The notes under the pieces: generated by a model
Databases searched by the model: none
What the model saw: the letters and a program-made list of their open reading frames with translations, nothing else
Told to the model about the DNA's origin: nothing
Source: Amycolatopsis sp. DSM 110486
Lineage (GTDB): Bacteria > Actinomycetota > Actinomycetes > Mycobacteriales > Pseudonocardiaceae
Direction of reading: 5' to 3'
Assembly: GCF_019468465.1 (NCBI RefSeq)
Contig: NZ_CP080519.1
Span: 1,379,001 to 1,443,000 of the forward strand
DNA length: 64,000 bases
Made by a program: the position numbers and the translations under genes
In this document: positions 1-8,557 of the stretch, one piece after another
Position numbering within the stretch: the stretch's first letter is position 1
Layout: each line of letters begins with the position of its first letter

Positions 1-123
1 GACCACGAGCACGACGGCGACCACGCCGGCACGCCCGAGGAAAGCCTTGCGCTGCTTGGCTTTGGTGTCGTCCGGAGGGGAGAATTCGGGGGCGAGTGTC
101 GCCCCGGGGGAGAGTTCGCTCAT
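1..123 (-). CDS. Membrane protein N-terminus, probably branched-chain amino-acid ABC permease (partial)
   Basis: Only the first 41 codons are inside the window; the gene runs off the left edge. The peptide has a short polar N-terminus (Met-Ser-Glu-Leu-Ser-Pro) and then a Lys/Arg-rich stretch leading into a hydrophobic Val/Ala/Leu run that looks like a first membrane helix. Its ATG at 123 overlaps the stop of the preceding LivK-like fragment (ATGA, stop at 122-120), so the two were in one operon. A permease (LivH/LivM type) is the natural partner of a LivK-type binding protein. The assignment rests on context; too little sequence is present to see a family signature. Confidence 0.5.
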   Translation of the reverse strand, partial: MSELSPGATLAPEFSPPDDTKAKQRKAFLGRAGVVAVVLVV

Positions 124-272
124 GGCCGCCAGTTCACCGTGTAGTCGGGCCGGGATTCGGCTTTGTCCGGGGGGAAGACCTGCTTGACCTGACCGTCCTG
201 GACCTGCATCAGGACGGGGAACGCGTTGCGGTTGTCGCCGTTGGCGGCGAAGGAGATCGGCCCGTGGCCCAC
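120..272 (-). pseudogene. C-terminal fragment of a LivK-type branched-chain amino-acid binding protein
   Basis: Read on the minus strand, the last ~45 codons match the C-terminus of periplasmic leucine/branched-chain binding proteins: a Gly-Pro-Ile-Ser-Phe start, an Asn-Gly-Asp-Asn turn, then Val-Gln-Asp-Gly-Gln-Val-Lys-Gln-Val-Phe-Pro. Upstream of about position 270 this similarity stops, and the same DNA becomes, on the other strand, the interior of an MmgE/PrpD gene. The binding protein has therefore lost its signal peptide and nearly all of both lobes. The surviving end overlaps the next gene by ATGA. It is either a true genomic deletion or inversion scar or an assembly join; the sequence alone cannot tell which. 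Confidence 0.55.
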
Positions 273-1023
273 GGTCAGGGGAGCGACCGCGGCCGGCATG
301 GCACGCCACGGCATCACCGGCCCGCCGACCGTGCTGGAGGGCCGGTTCGGCTTCCTGCAGGCGTTCTGTGGAGACCAGGCCCACGTCGACGAGATCGTGA
401 CCGGGCTCGGCACCGACTGGGAGCTGCCCGGGATCTTCTTCAAACCGTATCCCTGCAACCACTTCACGCACGCGGGCATCGACGCCGCACGCCGGCTGCG
501 GACCCGGGGCGTGGATCCGGCTTCGATAACCAGTCTGGAGCTCGGCGCTCCGACCGCCGTGCTGCGCACCATCGGCGAGCCGCGCGAGGACAAGATCCAC
601 CCGAAGTCGGGTTACCACGCGGCGTTCTCCGGCCCGTACACGGTCGCGGCGGCGTTCCTCGGCGGCGGCGGGCTGGGCGTGTTCCACGAGGACTTCACCG
701 ACTCCGCGGCGGCTGATCCCGCGCGGCTCGCGTTGGCGGCGAAGGTGACGTGCGTGCCGGACTCGCGGTGCGACGAGATCTTCCCGCACCAGTTCCCCGC
801 CGTCCTGCGTGCGCGGCTGACCGACGGGACCGAAGTGGAGGAACGCGTGGACGTGAACCGCGGCGGGCCGGACAATCCGCTGTCGGCCGAGGAGCTGGCC
901 ACGAAGTTCCGTCTCAACGCCACGCGGGTGGTCTCCGCTGAGACAGCCGATCGGATCACGGAGCTGACCTACGGGCTGGCGGGCCTGGGCGACCTCTCCG
1001 AGCTGACCGGGCTGCTGCACTGA
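273..1023 (+). pseudogene. MmgE/PrpD family protein, 3' part only
   Basis: About 250 codons match the second half of the MmgE/PrpD (2-methylcitrate dehydratase / cis-aconitate decarboxylase-like) fold. They start inside the helical domain (Ala-Ala-Gly-Met-Ala-Arg) and continue through the conserved Thr-Gly-Pro-Pro-Thr-Val-Leu-Glu-Gly stretch and the Lys-Pro-Tyr-Pro-Cys-Asn-His segment to the C-terminal alpha/beta lid, ending at TGA 1021-1023. Family members are about 450 residues, so the N-terminal half is missing. It breaks off at ~270, where an oppositely oriented LivK fragment begins. An internal ATG at 298 could start translation, but the product would lack half of the helical domain. No function is expected from this copy. 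Confidence 0.6.
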
Positions 1024-1087
1024 TCCCCCGGCCGGGCGCGGCGGTTGCCGTCGCGTCCGGCCGGTTTCCAGTGTCCAAGGGCGGTGC

Positions 1088-2029
1088 TCAGCGCCGCTGG
1101 AAACTGCCGCGGTAGGCCTGCGGGCTGGTGCCCACGATGCGTTTGAAGCGGTCGCGGAACGACGTCGGCGAGCCGAAGCCGACCTGACCCGCGATGCGGT
1201 CGACGCCGTGGTCGGTGGCTTCCAGCAGGTGCTGCGCCTGGCGGATGCGGGCGCGCAGCAGCCACTGCAGCGGGCTGGTGCCGGTCTGTTCGCGGAAGCG
1301 GCGGTTGAGCGTGCGGCTGCTCATGCCGGCGTGGGCGGCGATGTCGTCGAGGGTGAGGTCTTTCGCGCAGTTCTCGTCGAGCCAGCGCAGCACCGGTTCG
1401 AGCACCGAGCCACGCGGGGTCGGCGGCTGGTCGTGGACGATGAACTGCGCCTGGCCGCCCTCGCGTTCGAGCGGCATCACGGACAGGCGGGCGGCGTCGG
1501 CGGCGACCGCGGAGCCGTGGTCGCGGCGGATGAGGTGCAGGCAGAGGTCGAGGCCCGCGGCGGCGCCGGCCGAGGTGAGGATGGTGCCGTTGTCGACGTA
1601 GAGCACTCCCGCGTCGACCTCGATCGCCGGGTAGCGGGCGGCGAGCTGCGGCGCGGCGACCCAGTGTGTGGTGGCGCGCTGCCCGTCGAGCAGGCCGGTG
1701 GCGGCGAGGATGAACGCGCCGGAGCAGATGGACGCGATGCGCGTGCCTTTCGCCGCGGCTGCACGCAGGGCATCTACGACGTCGGCAGGCACCTCTTCGA
1801 GCTCGTCGCGGCCGGGGACGATGATCGTGTCCGCTTCGGCGAGCGCTTCGAGGCCGTGCCGCGGCCGGATCGTGAAGGCGCCGGCGTCGATCTCCTCGGC
1901 CGGACCGCAGACGCGCACCTGGTAGGCGGCCCGGCCGTCGGGCAGGCGCGTGCGGGTGAACACCTCGATGGGCGTGGCCAGGTCGAACGGCACGACCTTG
2001 TCCAAGGCGAGGATCACCACGGAGTGCAT
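1088..2029 (-). CDS. GlxA-family transcriptional regulator (DJ-1/PfpI + AraC HTH)
   Basis: This 313-residue protein has two parts. Residues ~1-165 form a DJ-1/PfpI glutamine-amidotransferase-like domain with the nucleophile-elbow sequence Ser-Ile-Cys-Ser-Gly-Ala-Phe, and residues ~215-310 form an AraC double helix-turn-helix (Leu-Asp-Asp-Ile-Ala-Ala-His-Ala-Gly-Met-Ser, then Ile-Ala-Gly-Gln-Val-Gly-Phe-Gly-Ser). In this family the N-terminal domain senses a small ligand rather than acting as a protease. The gene diverges from the DUF885 hydrolase at 2123, with only 93 bp between the two starts, so it may control that gene as well as itself. Family assignment is secure; the ligand is unknown. 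Confidence 0.9.
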   Translation of the reverse strand: MHSVVILALDKVVPFDLATPIEVFTRTRLPDGRAAYQVRVCGPAEEIDAGAFTIRPRHGLEALAEADTIIVPGRDELEEVPADVVDALRAAAAKGTRIASICSGAFILAATGLLDGQRATTHWVAAPQLAARYPAIEVDAGVLYVDNGTILTSAGAAAGLDLCLHLIRRDHGSAVAADAARLSVMPLEREGGQAQFIVHDQPPTPRGSVLEPVLRWLDENCAKDLTLDDIAAHAGMSSRTLNRRFREQTGTSPLQWLLRARIRQAQHLLEATDHGVDRIAGQVGFGSPTSFRDRFKRIVGTSPQAYRGSFQRR

Positions 2030-2122
2030 GGCGGGATCCTAGTGGTCACCGGTGTTCTCGCCAAGCAGTGTGACTTCCCGAAGTTCACACCGGCTTCGCG
2101 GCGCGGGTATAGCGTGAGCCGC

Positions 2123-3727
2123 GTGACGCCGATCTTCCAGCTCTCCGACGAGCACGTGACCGCAGAAGCCGCCCTGGACCCCGTGGCCGCGACGATGCGC
2201 GGGATCACCACGCCCGACCCCGCCACGCTCACCGACTTCTCGCCCGACGGTTTCGACGCTCGCGCCGACCAAGCCCGCCGGACGCTCGAGACTCTGGCCA
2301 CGCTCACGCCCGAGTCGGGCGAGGACCGCATCGGGGGCGCGCACCTGAAGGAACGGCTCGAGGCTCAGCTCGCGTGGCACGACCTCGGCGAGCCGCTGCG
2401 CACGGTGAAGGCGCAGTTCGGGGTACTGACTTCCTTGCGCGACACCGTGGACATGCTCCCGCGTACCGGCGACGACGACTGGCACGTGATCGGCGTGCGC
2501 CTCGCCGGCGTCGAGACGATGCTGGCGGCCTGGCAGACGTCGCTGCGCGCGGGCCTCGACCGCGGCCTCGTCGCCGCGCGCCGGCAGGCCCTGGAGACGG
2601 CGTCGCAGGCCGACCGGTTCGCCGGCGTGCACGAAGCGCTGGTGGAGGCGTACGGCGACGGCCCGCTCGCCCTCGACCTGCGCTCCGCCGCCGACGCCGC
2701 CCACCGCGGCTACGCCGAGCTCGCGCGCTTCCTGCGCGAGGACTACGCACCGCGCGCGACCTCTGTCGAAGGCGTCGGCGCCGAACGCTACGCGGCCGGC
2801 GCGCGCCTGAGCCTGGGCGCGGACATCGACCTGGCCGAGGCGTACGAGTGGGGCTGGGCCGAGCTGGAGCGCATCGAGCAGGAGCTGGCAGCGGAGGCGG
2901 CCCAGGTGCGTCCGGGTGCTTCGGTCGCGGAGGCCATGGCATTGCTCGACGAGAAGTACTTTGTGGACGGTGAACCGGCCTATGTGGACTGGCTGCGCGC
3001 CGCCCACGACGGCGCGATGGCCGATGCCGCCGCCCACTTCGACATCCCGGAACCGCTGCGCGCGATCGACGTGACCCTCGCTCACGGTTCGGCCTCGGGC
3101 GCGCCGTACTACACGGGCCCCAGCGAGGACGGCGTCCGCCCGGGCCGCACGTGGTGGCCGCTCGGCGGACGTTCGCGCTTCGCCGTGTGGTCGGAGCTGA
3201 CCACGGTGTTCCACGAGGGCGTGCCGGGCCACCACCTGCAGATCGGCACCGCGAAGCTCGCCGCCGACCGCGTCAGCCGCTTCGCGCGCGTGCACTCCGT
3301 CAGCGGTCACGCCGAGGGCTGGGCGCTCTACGCCGAGCGCCTCGCCGACGAACTCGGCTGGTACACCCAGCCCGGCACCCGCCTCGGCATGCTCGCGGGC
3401 TCCGCCATGCGCGCCGCCCGCGTCGTCATCGACATCGGCGCGCACCTGGACCTGCCCCTGCCCGACGGGTCGCGCTGGGACTTCGACACGGCCTGCCGCG
3501 TGCTCCACGAACGCGGGCTGGCGGCCGAGCACCGCGTCCACCCCGAGGTGGTGCGCTACCTCGGCTGGCCGGGCCAGGCGATCGCGTACAAGCTGGGGGA
3601 ACGCTCTTGGCTCGCGGCGCGCTCGGAAGCGGCTTCCCGCCCGGACTTCTCGCTGCGGCAATGGCACCACGACGCGCTCGCGGTGGGACCGGTGGGCTTG
3701 GCGGCTCTGCAGGACGCGCTGCGCTGA
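2123..3727 (+). CDS. DUF885 family protein (predicted zinc-dependent hydrolase)
   Basis: This ~534-residue protein carries the two DUF885 signatures: His-Glu-Gly-Val-Pro-Gly-His-His near 3210-3235 and His-Ala-Glu-Gly-Trp-Ala-Leu-Tyr-Ala-Glu near 3308-3340. These resemble the metal-binding helices of M3/M32-like peptidases. No signal peptide is visible, so it is probably cytoplasmic. The frame stays open far upstream into the opposite-strand GlxA gene, so the start has to be chosen. GTG 2123 gives Thr-Pro-Ile-Phe-Gln-Leu-Ser-Asp, a normal beginning for the family, and a TANNNT box (TAGCGT, 2110-2115) ends 7 nt before it, consistent with a leaderless message. GTG 2114 is the alternative. Substrate unknown. 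Confidence 0.85.
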   Translation: MTPIFQLSDEHVTAEAALDPVAATMRGITTPDPATLTDFSPDGFDARADQARRTLETLATLTPESGEDRIGGAHLKERLEAQLAWHDLGEPLRTVKAQFGVLTSLRDTVDMLPRTGDDDWHVIGVRLAGVETMLAAWQTSLRAGLDRGLVAARRQALETASQADRFAGVHEALVEAYGDGPLALDLRSAADAAHRGYAELARFLREDYAPRATSVEGVGAERYAAGARLSLGADIDLAEAYEWGWAELERIEQELAAEAAQVRPGASVAEAMALLDEKYFVDGEPAYVDWLRAAHDGAMADAAAHFDIPEPLRAIDVTLAHGSASGAPYYTGPSEDGVRPGRTWWPLGGRSRFAVWSELTTVFHEGVPGHHLQIGTAKLAADRVSRFARVHSVSGHAEGWALYAERLADELGWYTQPGTRLGMLAGSAMRAARVVIDIGAHLDLPLPDGSRWDFDTACRVLHERGLAAEHRVHPEVVRYLGWPGQAIAYKLGERSWLAARSEAASRPDFSLRQWHHDALAVGPVGLAALQDALR

Positions 3728-3734
3728 TCACCCG

Positions 3735-5087
3735 GTGGACCCGGTGATCAGCGTGCGCACCAGCTCAGGCAAGGTGCTCGGCCGCCGAGGCGCGCACGGT
3801 GTCACGTTCGCCGGGATTCCGTACGCGCCGACGCCGGTCGGGGCACGGCGGTTTGCCGCGCCGGGGCCGCCGCCCAGGTGGGACGGCGTCAGGGGTGCGG
3901 CAAGGGCCACCGCGCCGCAGCGGATGCGGCCGTTCGGGCGGGCTGATCTGTCGCCGGTTCTCGGGACGACCACGGCACGAGGCGACTACCTCAGCCTCAC
4001 CGTCTCCACGCCGGATCCCGGTACGAGGAACCTGCCCGTGCTCGTTTTCCTGCACGGCGGGGGCTTCGCCACCGGGACCGGCCACGCGCCCGTGTACGCC
4101 ACCGAGGCCTTCCCCCGCGACGGGATCGTGTTGGTGACCGTGAACTACCGGCTCGGCGCGATCGGCTGGCTCGATCTGCCGGACGCGCCGGCCAATCGTG
4201 GACTGCTCGACGTGCTGGCCGCTCTCGGGTGGATCAACGAGAACATCGCGAACTTCGGCGGGGATCCCGGGAACGTCACCCTCGGCGGGCAGTCCGCCGG
4301 CGCCATGCTCGTGCTGGCGCTGATGACCACGCCCACGGACCTGTTCCGTCGCGGGATCAGCCAGAGCGGTCACGCCCTGTGCTGCTACCCGCCCGAACGC
4401 GCCGCGGTCACCACGCGAGCGTTCGGGGCAGCCCTCGGTCGGCCGGCCACGGCCGCCGCGCTGGCGGACCTCAGCGACGAGCGCATCCTCGACCTGACCG
4501 GGCACCTCGAGCCGGAGCACGACTTCCTCGACCCGTCGCTCGGCAGCAGCCCCTTCAAACCCGTCCTCGACGGCGAACTCCTGACGCGCCAACCCGCCGA
4601 CGGCGTCCGCGGCGACGTCGATCTCCTCGCCGGCACCAACGCCGACGAAGCCAACCTCTACTCGATCCCCTTCGCGTTCGACACCACCGAAGCGAGCCTC
4701 CGCAAGGGTGCCCGACGACGCTTCCCCGACCCCGAGGCCCGCATCGCTCGGTGCCGGGAAACGCACCCCCACGACAACCCCGAGCAGCTCCTCACCCGGT
4801 TGATGACCGACGCCTTCAGAGAAGCCAACGAAAATCTGGGCGAATACACCTACGACTTCCGCTGGCGCTCACCCGCGTTCGACGGCCGCCTCGGCGCGTG
4901 TCACTGCGTCGAACTGCCCTTTGTCTTCGACTGCCTGGACCTACCCGGCCTGCGGGGCGAACACGCATTGCTCGGCCCCGGCGAACCACCCGCAGACCTC
5001 GCCCGAAGCACCCACAACGCATGGGTTTCCTTCATCGCCCGAGGAGACCCCGGCTGGACCGAGCCCGGCCCACACCGGATCGGCTGA
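3735..5087 (+). CDS. Type B carboxylesterase
   Basis: This 450-residue alpha/beta hydrolase of the carboxylesterase type B family has a conserved N-terminal Phe-Ala-Gly-Ile-Pro-Tyr-Ala start, an oxyanion-hole motif His-Gly-Gly-Gly-Phe (~residues 104-108) and a nucleophile elbow Gly-Gln-Ser-Ala-Gly (the family usually has Gly-Glu-Ser-Ala-Gly). Downstream is Gly-Thr-Asn-Ala-Asp-Glu, around the usual acidic residue, and His-Cys-Val-Glu-Leu-Pro-Phe-Val-Phe carries the catalytic His. It should cleave carboxylic esters. It starts at GTG 3735, 8 bp after the DUF885 stop, so the two genes are probably co-transcribed. There is no secretion signal. It ends 6 bp before the convergent MarR gene. Confidence 0.9.
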   Translation: MDPVISVRTSSGKVLGRRGAHGVTFAGIPYAPTPVGARRFAAPGPPPRWDGVRGAARATAPQRMRPFGRADLSPVLGTTTARGDYLSLTVSTPDPGTRNLPVLVFLHGGGFATGTGHAPVYATEAFPRDGIVLVTVNYRLGAIGWLDLPDAPANRGLLDVLAALGWINENIANFGGDPGNVTLGGQSAGAMLVLALMTTPTDLFRRGISQSGHALCCYPPERAAVTTRAFGAALGRPATAAALADLSDERILDLTGHLEPEHDFLDPSLGSSPFKPVLDGELLTRQPADGVRGDVDLLAGTNADEANLYSIPFAFDTTEASLRKGARRRFPDPEARIARCRETHPHDNPEQLLTRLMTDAFREANENLGEYTYDFRWRSPAFDGRLGACHCVELPFVFDCLDLPGLRGEHALLGPGEPPADLARSTHNAWVSFIARGDPGWTEPGPHRIG

Positions 5088-5092
5088 CCGCG

Positions 5093-5551
5093 TCACACAG
5101 TGCGTTTGCGCTGATGCTCCACTACATCGAACAGCACGGCCTTGAACTGCGTATAAACTTCACGCCCCAGCCGGCGCGCATGCCGCTCTTGCAAAGCCGT
5201 CATGATGCGGCCCGCCGCGCGCATCTCGGCCAGCCCGCGCTCCGTCGGGCAGATCAGCTTCGCGCGGCGGTCGGCGGGGTCCGGGCGGCGCTGGACGTAC
5301 CCGAGGGCCTCCAGCTCGTCGATCATCGTCCCGATCACCTGTTTGTGCTGCCCCGAAAGGCGCGAAAGCTCGGTTGCCCGGACACCCTCGGTGTCCAGGT
5401 AGGCGAGCACGGCGCCGTGGCGCGGGTGGAGGTCGGCGAAGCCCTGGGCGGCCAGGGAGGTGAAGAGCTCGTGCTGCACGGCGAACAGCAGCCGCCCGGC
5501 GAGGACGCCCAGGTCGGGGTTCGATTCGTTCTTCTCGGCCCGGCTGACCAA
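5093..5551 (-). CDS. MarR family transcriptional regulator
   Basis: This 152-residue winged-helix protein has the MarR core: Leu-Ser-Gly-Gln-His-Lys-Gln-Val-Ile-Gly-Thr-Met-Ile-Asp-Glu-Leu as the recognition helix region, followed by the wing Arg-Arg-Pro-Asp-Pro-Ala-Asp-Arg-Arg-Ala-Lys. Members bind as dimers to short inverted repeats and usually respond to small aromatic compounds. It is convergent with the carboxylesterase and lies 76 bp downstream of the nitrile hydratase operon on the same strand. It could be a distal part of that transcript, but nothing links it directly. Confidence 0.9.
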   Translation of the reverse strand: MVSRAEKNESNPDLGVLAGRLLFAVQHELFTSLAAQGFADLHPRHGAVLAYLDTEGVRATELSRLSGQHKQVIGTMIDELEALGYVQRRPDPADRRAKLICPTERGLAEMRAAGRIMTALQERHARRLGREVYTQFKAVLFDVVEHQRKRTV

Positions 5552-5627
5552 CCCTGCCGCCTCCTCCGCGTCGCCCCGGCGAGCCGCTCGCCCGGTGAGG
5601 AGGAAGTCTAGGTGAACGCGCTCACCC

Positions 5628-5960
5628 TCAGTCGCGGTCCTCGGGGTTGACGTACCCCTCTTCGAGCAGGCCGTGGCGCCGGACGACGGTGTCGAGCGCC
5701 GTCACCCAGTGCCGGTAGTACTCCCAGCGGCCCTTTTCGTCGTCGGGTGCGGACTGCCACGAGCCGATGGCCGCGATCAGCTCGCGCTGGAAGTCTTCCC
5801 ACGCGTAGTGGCCGAACTCCGACAGCGCCACCGCCAGGCCGAACGCGCGCCGCTGCCACTCCGCGTCGAACACGGGCTGCTCGAGGTCCGTGGAGCAAGA
5901 CGAGTGGAACTTGACGTGCCCGGTCTCGTCGTAGTCCAGCGTGCTGATGTCGATCGCCAT
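5628..5960 (-). CDS. Nitrile hydratase accessory (activator) protein
   Basis: This 110-residue protein resembles the small nitrile-hydratase accessory/activator family, which is itself related to the beta-subunit N-terminus: a Phe-Asp-Ala-Glu-Trp-Gln-Arg-Arg-Ala-Phe-Gly motif, then a Trp-Glu-Asp-Phe-Gln-Arg-Glu-Leu-Ile helix and a Tyr-Tyr-Arg-His-Trp-Val-Thr-Ala-Leu segment. Such proteins help deliver metal to, or mature, the alpha subunit. The ATG at 5960 lies 8 bp after the alpha-subunit stop, making it the last gene of a beta-alpha-accessory operon. The open frame continues upstream into the alpha gene, but only the ATG at 5960 starts the conserved domain. Confidence 0.85.
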   Translation of the reverse strand: MAIDISTLDYDETGHVKFHSSCSTDLEQPVFDAEWQRRAFGLAVALSEFGHYAWEDFQRELIAAIGSWQSAPDDEKGRWEYYRHWVTALDTVVRRHGLLEEGYVNPEDRD

Positions 5961-5968
5961 GCCCGTCC

Positions 5969-6589
5969 TCACGCCGCCGGGCCCGCGAGGGCCACGCCGA
6001 TCATCGACTCCGTCGTCACGAGCTCGGCGAGCTGTTCCTCGCTCCAGCCCTCCGTGCCCGAGGGCCGCGCGGGCACCACGAACCACCGCGAGTGCCCGCT
6101 CGAATCCCACACGCGCACCTCGGTGTCGTCGTCGAGCTCCACACCCAGCTCGGCCAGCACGACCCGCGGCTCGCGCGCCGCGCGGGAACGGAACACCGGG
6201 TCCTTGTACCAGTACGGCGGCAGCCCCAGCACCGGCCACGGGAAGCACGAGCACAGCGAGCAGATCACCAGGTTGTGCACACCGGGCTCGTTGACCACGG
6301 CCGCGATGTGCTCGCCCTCGGCGCCGGCCATGCCCTCGGGCAGGTCCAGCTGCGCGATCGCCTTGGGGGTGTCCGTGGCCAGCAGCCGCGCGAACTCCGG
6401 GTCGACCCACGCGCGGGCCACGATCTTCTTGCCGTTGAGCGGCGTCATCTCCGACTCGAAGTAGCCGAGTACCTTGTCCACAGTGGACCCGGTGATCACG
6501 CCCTTCTCGATCAGGAGCGCCTCGAGCGCCTTCACTTGCGCGGCGCTCGCCTCCTCGCGGTCGTCGGGGTAGGCGAACAGCTCGCTCAT
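5969..6589 (-). CDS. nthA: Nitrile hydratase subunit alpha, predicted iron type
   Basis: This 206-residue alpha subunit belongs to nitrile hydratase, which hydrates nitriles to amides. The metal-binding claw is visible as Cys-Ser-Leu-Cys-Ser-Cys (residues ~110-115), followed by Pro-Trp-Pro-Val-Leu-Gly-Leu-Pro-Pro. In characterised enzymes a Ser in the second position of the claw goes with non-haem iron, whereas cobalt enzymes have Thr. Iron is therefore predicted. In known enzymes two of the cysteines are oxidised to sulfenic and sulfinic acids. Its ATG overlaps the beta-subunit stop (ATGA at 6589-6586), indicating translational coupling. No amidase gene lies next to it. Confidence 0.93.
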   Translation of the reverse strand: MSELFAYPDDREEASAAQVKALEALLIEKGVITGSTVDKVLGYFESEMTPLNGKKIVARAWVDPEFARLLATDTPKAIAQLDLPEGMAGAEGEHIAAVVNEPGVHNLVICSLCSCFPWPVLGLPPYWYKDPVFRSRAAREPRVVLAELGVELDDDTEVRVWDSSGHSRWFVVPARPSGTEGWSEEQLAELVTTESMIGVALAGPAA

Positions 6590-7350
6590 CGGTTTCCGTC
6601 CCTCGTCGATCCGGCGGACAAGTAGGTCTCGTACAGCTCGGCGTACAGCGGGCCGGCCGCGCGTTCGGTTTCCTCGCCCCACAGCTCCTCGGGCTCGAAC
6701 CGCACGATGTACACCGACATCGGCTCCCCGAGCCCGTCGCCGCCGGTCGAGACGAAGTACGAGTAGTTGCCCTCGAACACGCGCTCCACCCGGCCACGGT
6801 GCCCGCGCAGGTACCCGGGCAGCCGCGTGTGCTCCGTGGCCGGCGGGTTGCGCACCACGACCTCGTCGCCCACCGCGAACGCCGGCGTGGCCGGGCCGCG
6901 CCTCGGTGTGTCGCCGCGGCGCAGGTAGTCGAGCACCTGGTCGTCGACGGCTTCGGCGGCGCGGTCCGGCAGCTGCGCCTGCGGCTGCTCGCGGAAGCGC
7001 TCCGTGGCGGCGTCCAGCTCCTCCTGCGTCAGGTAACCCTGCTCGACGAGGTACTCGCTGATGCCGCCCAGCCATTTCTCGTAGTAGCGGAACTTGAAGT
7101 ACTCGAACGGGTGCATCGCCTCCGCGCCCGAACGCAGGTGGGCCCACGTCCACGTGGTGCGGAACGTGGTGGGCACCGCGTCGAGGTCGTAGCCGGCGAC
7201 GGAGTCGCGCAAGGAGGCGCTCAGGCCCATCATCGCCGCGTGGATGCCGAAGATGCGCTTCTCCCAGTCTTCGACGAACACGCGCTTCTCGTAGTCCAAC
7301 GGGAAACCCTCGAGGCCTTCGAGACCGCCGAGACCGTGTTGCAGCTTCAT
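6586..7350 (-). CDS. nthB: Nitrile hydratase subunit beta
   Basis: This 254-residue beta subunit begins with the family start His-Gly-Leu-Gly-Gly-Leu and contains the helical Trp-Glu-Lys-Arg-Ile-Phe-Gly segment. Its C-terminal SH3-like barrel shows Phe-Ala-Val-Gly-Asp-Glu-Val-Val-Val-Arg, Thr-Arg-Leu-Pro-Gly-Tyr-Leu-Arg-Gly and Arg-Phe-Glu-Pro-Glu-Glu-Leu-Trp-Gly. It pairs with the alpha subunit and supplies arginines that hydrogen-bond to the oxidised cysteines. The order beta-alpha-accessory is that of many cobalt-type operons, although the claw here is the iron kind. The ATG at 7350 is chosen because it opens the conserved N-terminus. The operon diverges from a GlxA regulator at 7472 across 121 bp, a likely control region. 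Confidence 0.92.
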   Translation of the reverse strand: MKLQHGLGGLEGLEGFPLDYEKRVFVEDWEKRIFGIHAAMMGLSASLRDSVAGYDLDAVPTTFRTTWTWAHLRSGAEAMHPFEYFKFRYYEKWLGGISEYLVEQGYLTQEELDAATERFREQPQAQLPDRAAEAVDDQVLDYLRRGDTPRRGPATPAFAVGDEVVVRNPPATEHTRLPGYLRGHRGRVERVFEGNYSYFVSTGGDGLGEPMSVYIVRFEPEELWGEETERAAGPLYAELYETYLSAGSTRDGNR

Positions 7351-7471
7351 CCTGGGCACCGCCTTCGCGTCGACCGAGGAAAAGCTAACACCGGGTAACC
7401 GACCGGATGCGGACACGCAGCCCACACATCCGGCCCTTTCCTGTGACCGGGGGCCGCCGTAGATTCCCCGG

Positions 7472-8398
7472 GTGGGCCTGTCGAGACCGGATGTCCCGAT
7501 CGCCGTCCTCGTGTTCGACGGCGTCCGGCTGCTCGACGTGACCGGGCCGCTCGAGGTGTTCGACGTCGCCGCCGAGCTCGGCACCGGCTACGTCGTCACG
7601 ATGTGTTCCCCGGACGGGCGCGACATCACCACGTCGAGCGGCTTGCGCCTGGGCGTCGACCAGGCCGCGGCCGACATGACCGGCGTCGACACGCTGGTCG
7701 TGCCCGGCGGCGAATGCCTCGTGAAACCGGGGGCGAACGCCGAGCTGCTCACCTCGATCCGGCACCTCGCGCGCGGAGCCCGGCGCGTGACGTCGGTGTG
7801 CGCGGGCGCCTTCGCGCTCGGCGCCGCGGGCATGCTCGACGGCCGCCGCGCCACCACGCACTGGCGCCACGCCGACACGCTGCAGGAGCGTTACCCCGCG
7901 GTCGAGGTCGACCCCGAGGCGATCTACGTCCGCGACGGCCGCGTGCTCACCTCCGCCGGCGTCAGCTCCGGCATCGACCTCGCGCTCGCGCTGGTGGAGG
8001 AGGACGCCGGCGACATCCTGGCCCACGAGATCGCGCGCGAGCTGGTGGTCTTCATGCGCCGCCGCGGCGCGCAGCCCCAGCTCTCCGTGCCCGCCCGCAC
8101 CCCGCGCCCGCGCCGTGACATCGTCCGCGCGCTGTGCGACGAGGTCGCCGCCGACCCGGCCGGCGACCACTGCCTGACGAGCATGGCGCAGCGCGCCGGA
8201 CTCAGCACGCGCCACCTCTCGCGGCTGTTCAAGGAAGGCACGGGCCAGACGCCGGCAACCTACGTCGCCGCGGTGCGCCGGGAAGCGGCGATCGCGCTGG
8301 TGATGAGCGGCGAGACCGTGGCCGCGGCGGCGCGGCGCAGTGGTCTGGGCAGTGACGAGACGCTGCGCCGCCACCTACGGGCGCAGCCGGACGACTAG
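7472..8398 (+). CDS. GlxA-family transcriptional regulator, possible nitrile hydratase regulator
   Basis: This 308-residue protein has an N-terminal DJ-1/PfpI-like domain (Ser-Val-Cys-Ala-Gly-Ala-Phe nucleophile elbow, residues ~108-114) and a C-terminal AraC helix-turn-helix (Ala-Gly-Leu-Ser-Thr-Arg-His-Leu-Ser-Arg-Leu-Phe). It starts at GTG 7472 and diverges from the nitrile hydratase operon with 121 bp between starts. AraC-type activators control several characterised nitrile hydratase loci, so regulation of that operon is a reasonable inference; no operator is evident by eye. It is a distant paralogue of the GlxA gene at 1088-2029. Confidence 0.88.
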   Translation: MGLSRPDVPIAVLVFDGVRLLDVTGPLEVFDVAAELGTGYVVTMCSPDGRDITTSSGLRLGVDQAAADMTGVDTLVVPGGECLVKPGANAELLTSIRHLARGARRVTSVCAGAFALGAAGMLDGRRATTHWRHADTLQERYPAVEVDPEAIYVRDGRVLTSAGVSSGIDLALALVEEDAGDILAHEIARELVVFMRRRGAQPQLSVPARTPRPRRDIVRALCDEVAADPAGDHCLTSMAQRAGLSTRHLSRLFKEGTGQTPATYVAAVRREAAIALVMSGETVAAAARRSGLGSDETLRRHLRAQPDD

Positions 8399-8557
8399 AG
8401 CCGGCGCCGCAGCGCTTAGCTGCTCCCGACAGAAGTGGTTCTTCCCGCGGGTGGAAACCCCGGGAGACGTGATGCCGCATGGCGTGGAGAGAAACTGACC
8501 GCGCGTGACGTGACAATACCGCCGACCCGGCGGCCGTCAGTCCGTTGTGGACGGAAG

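Noticed and set aside
1208..2122. Upstream extension of the DUF885 frame
   Set aside because: The open frame runs antisense through the GlxA gene and has no recognisable domain; open antisense frames are expected at this GC content.
3765..4772. Long minus-strand open frame in the carboxylesterase gene
   Set aside because: Shadow of a gene with complete esterase motifs; the translation has no family features.
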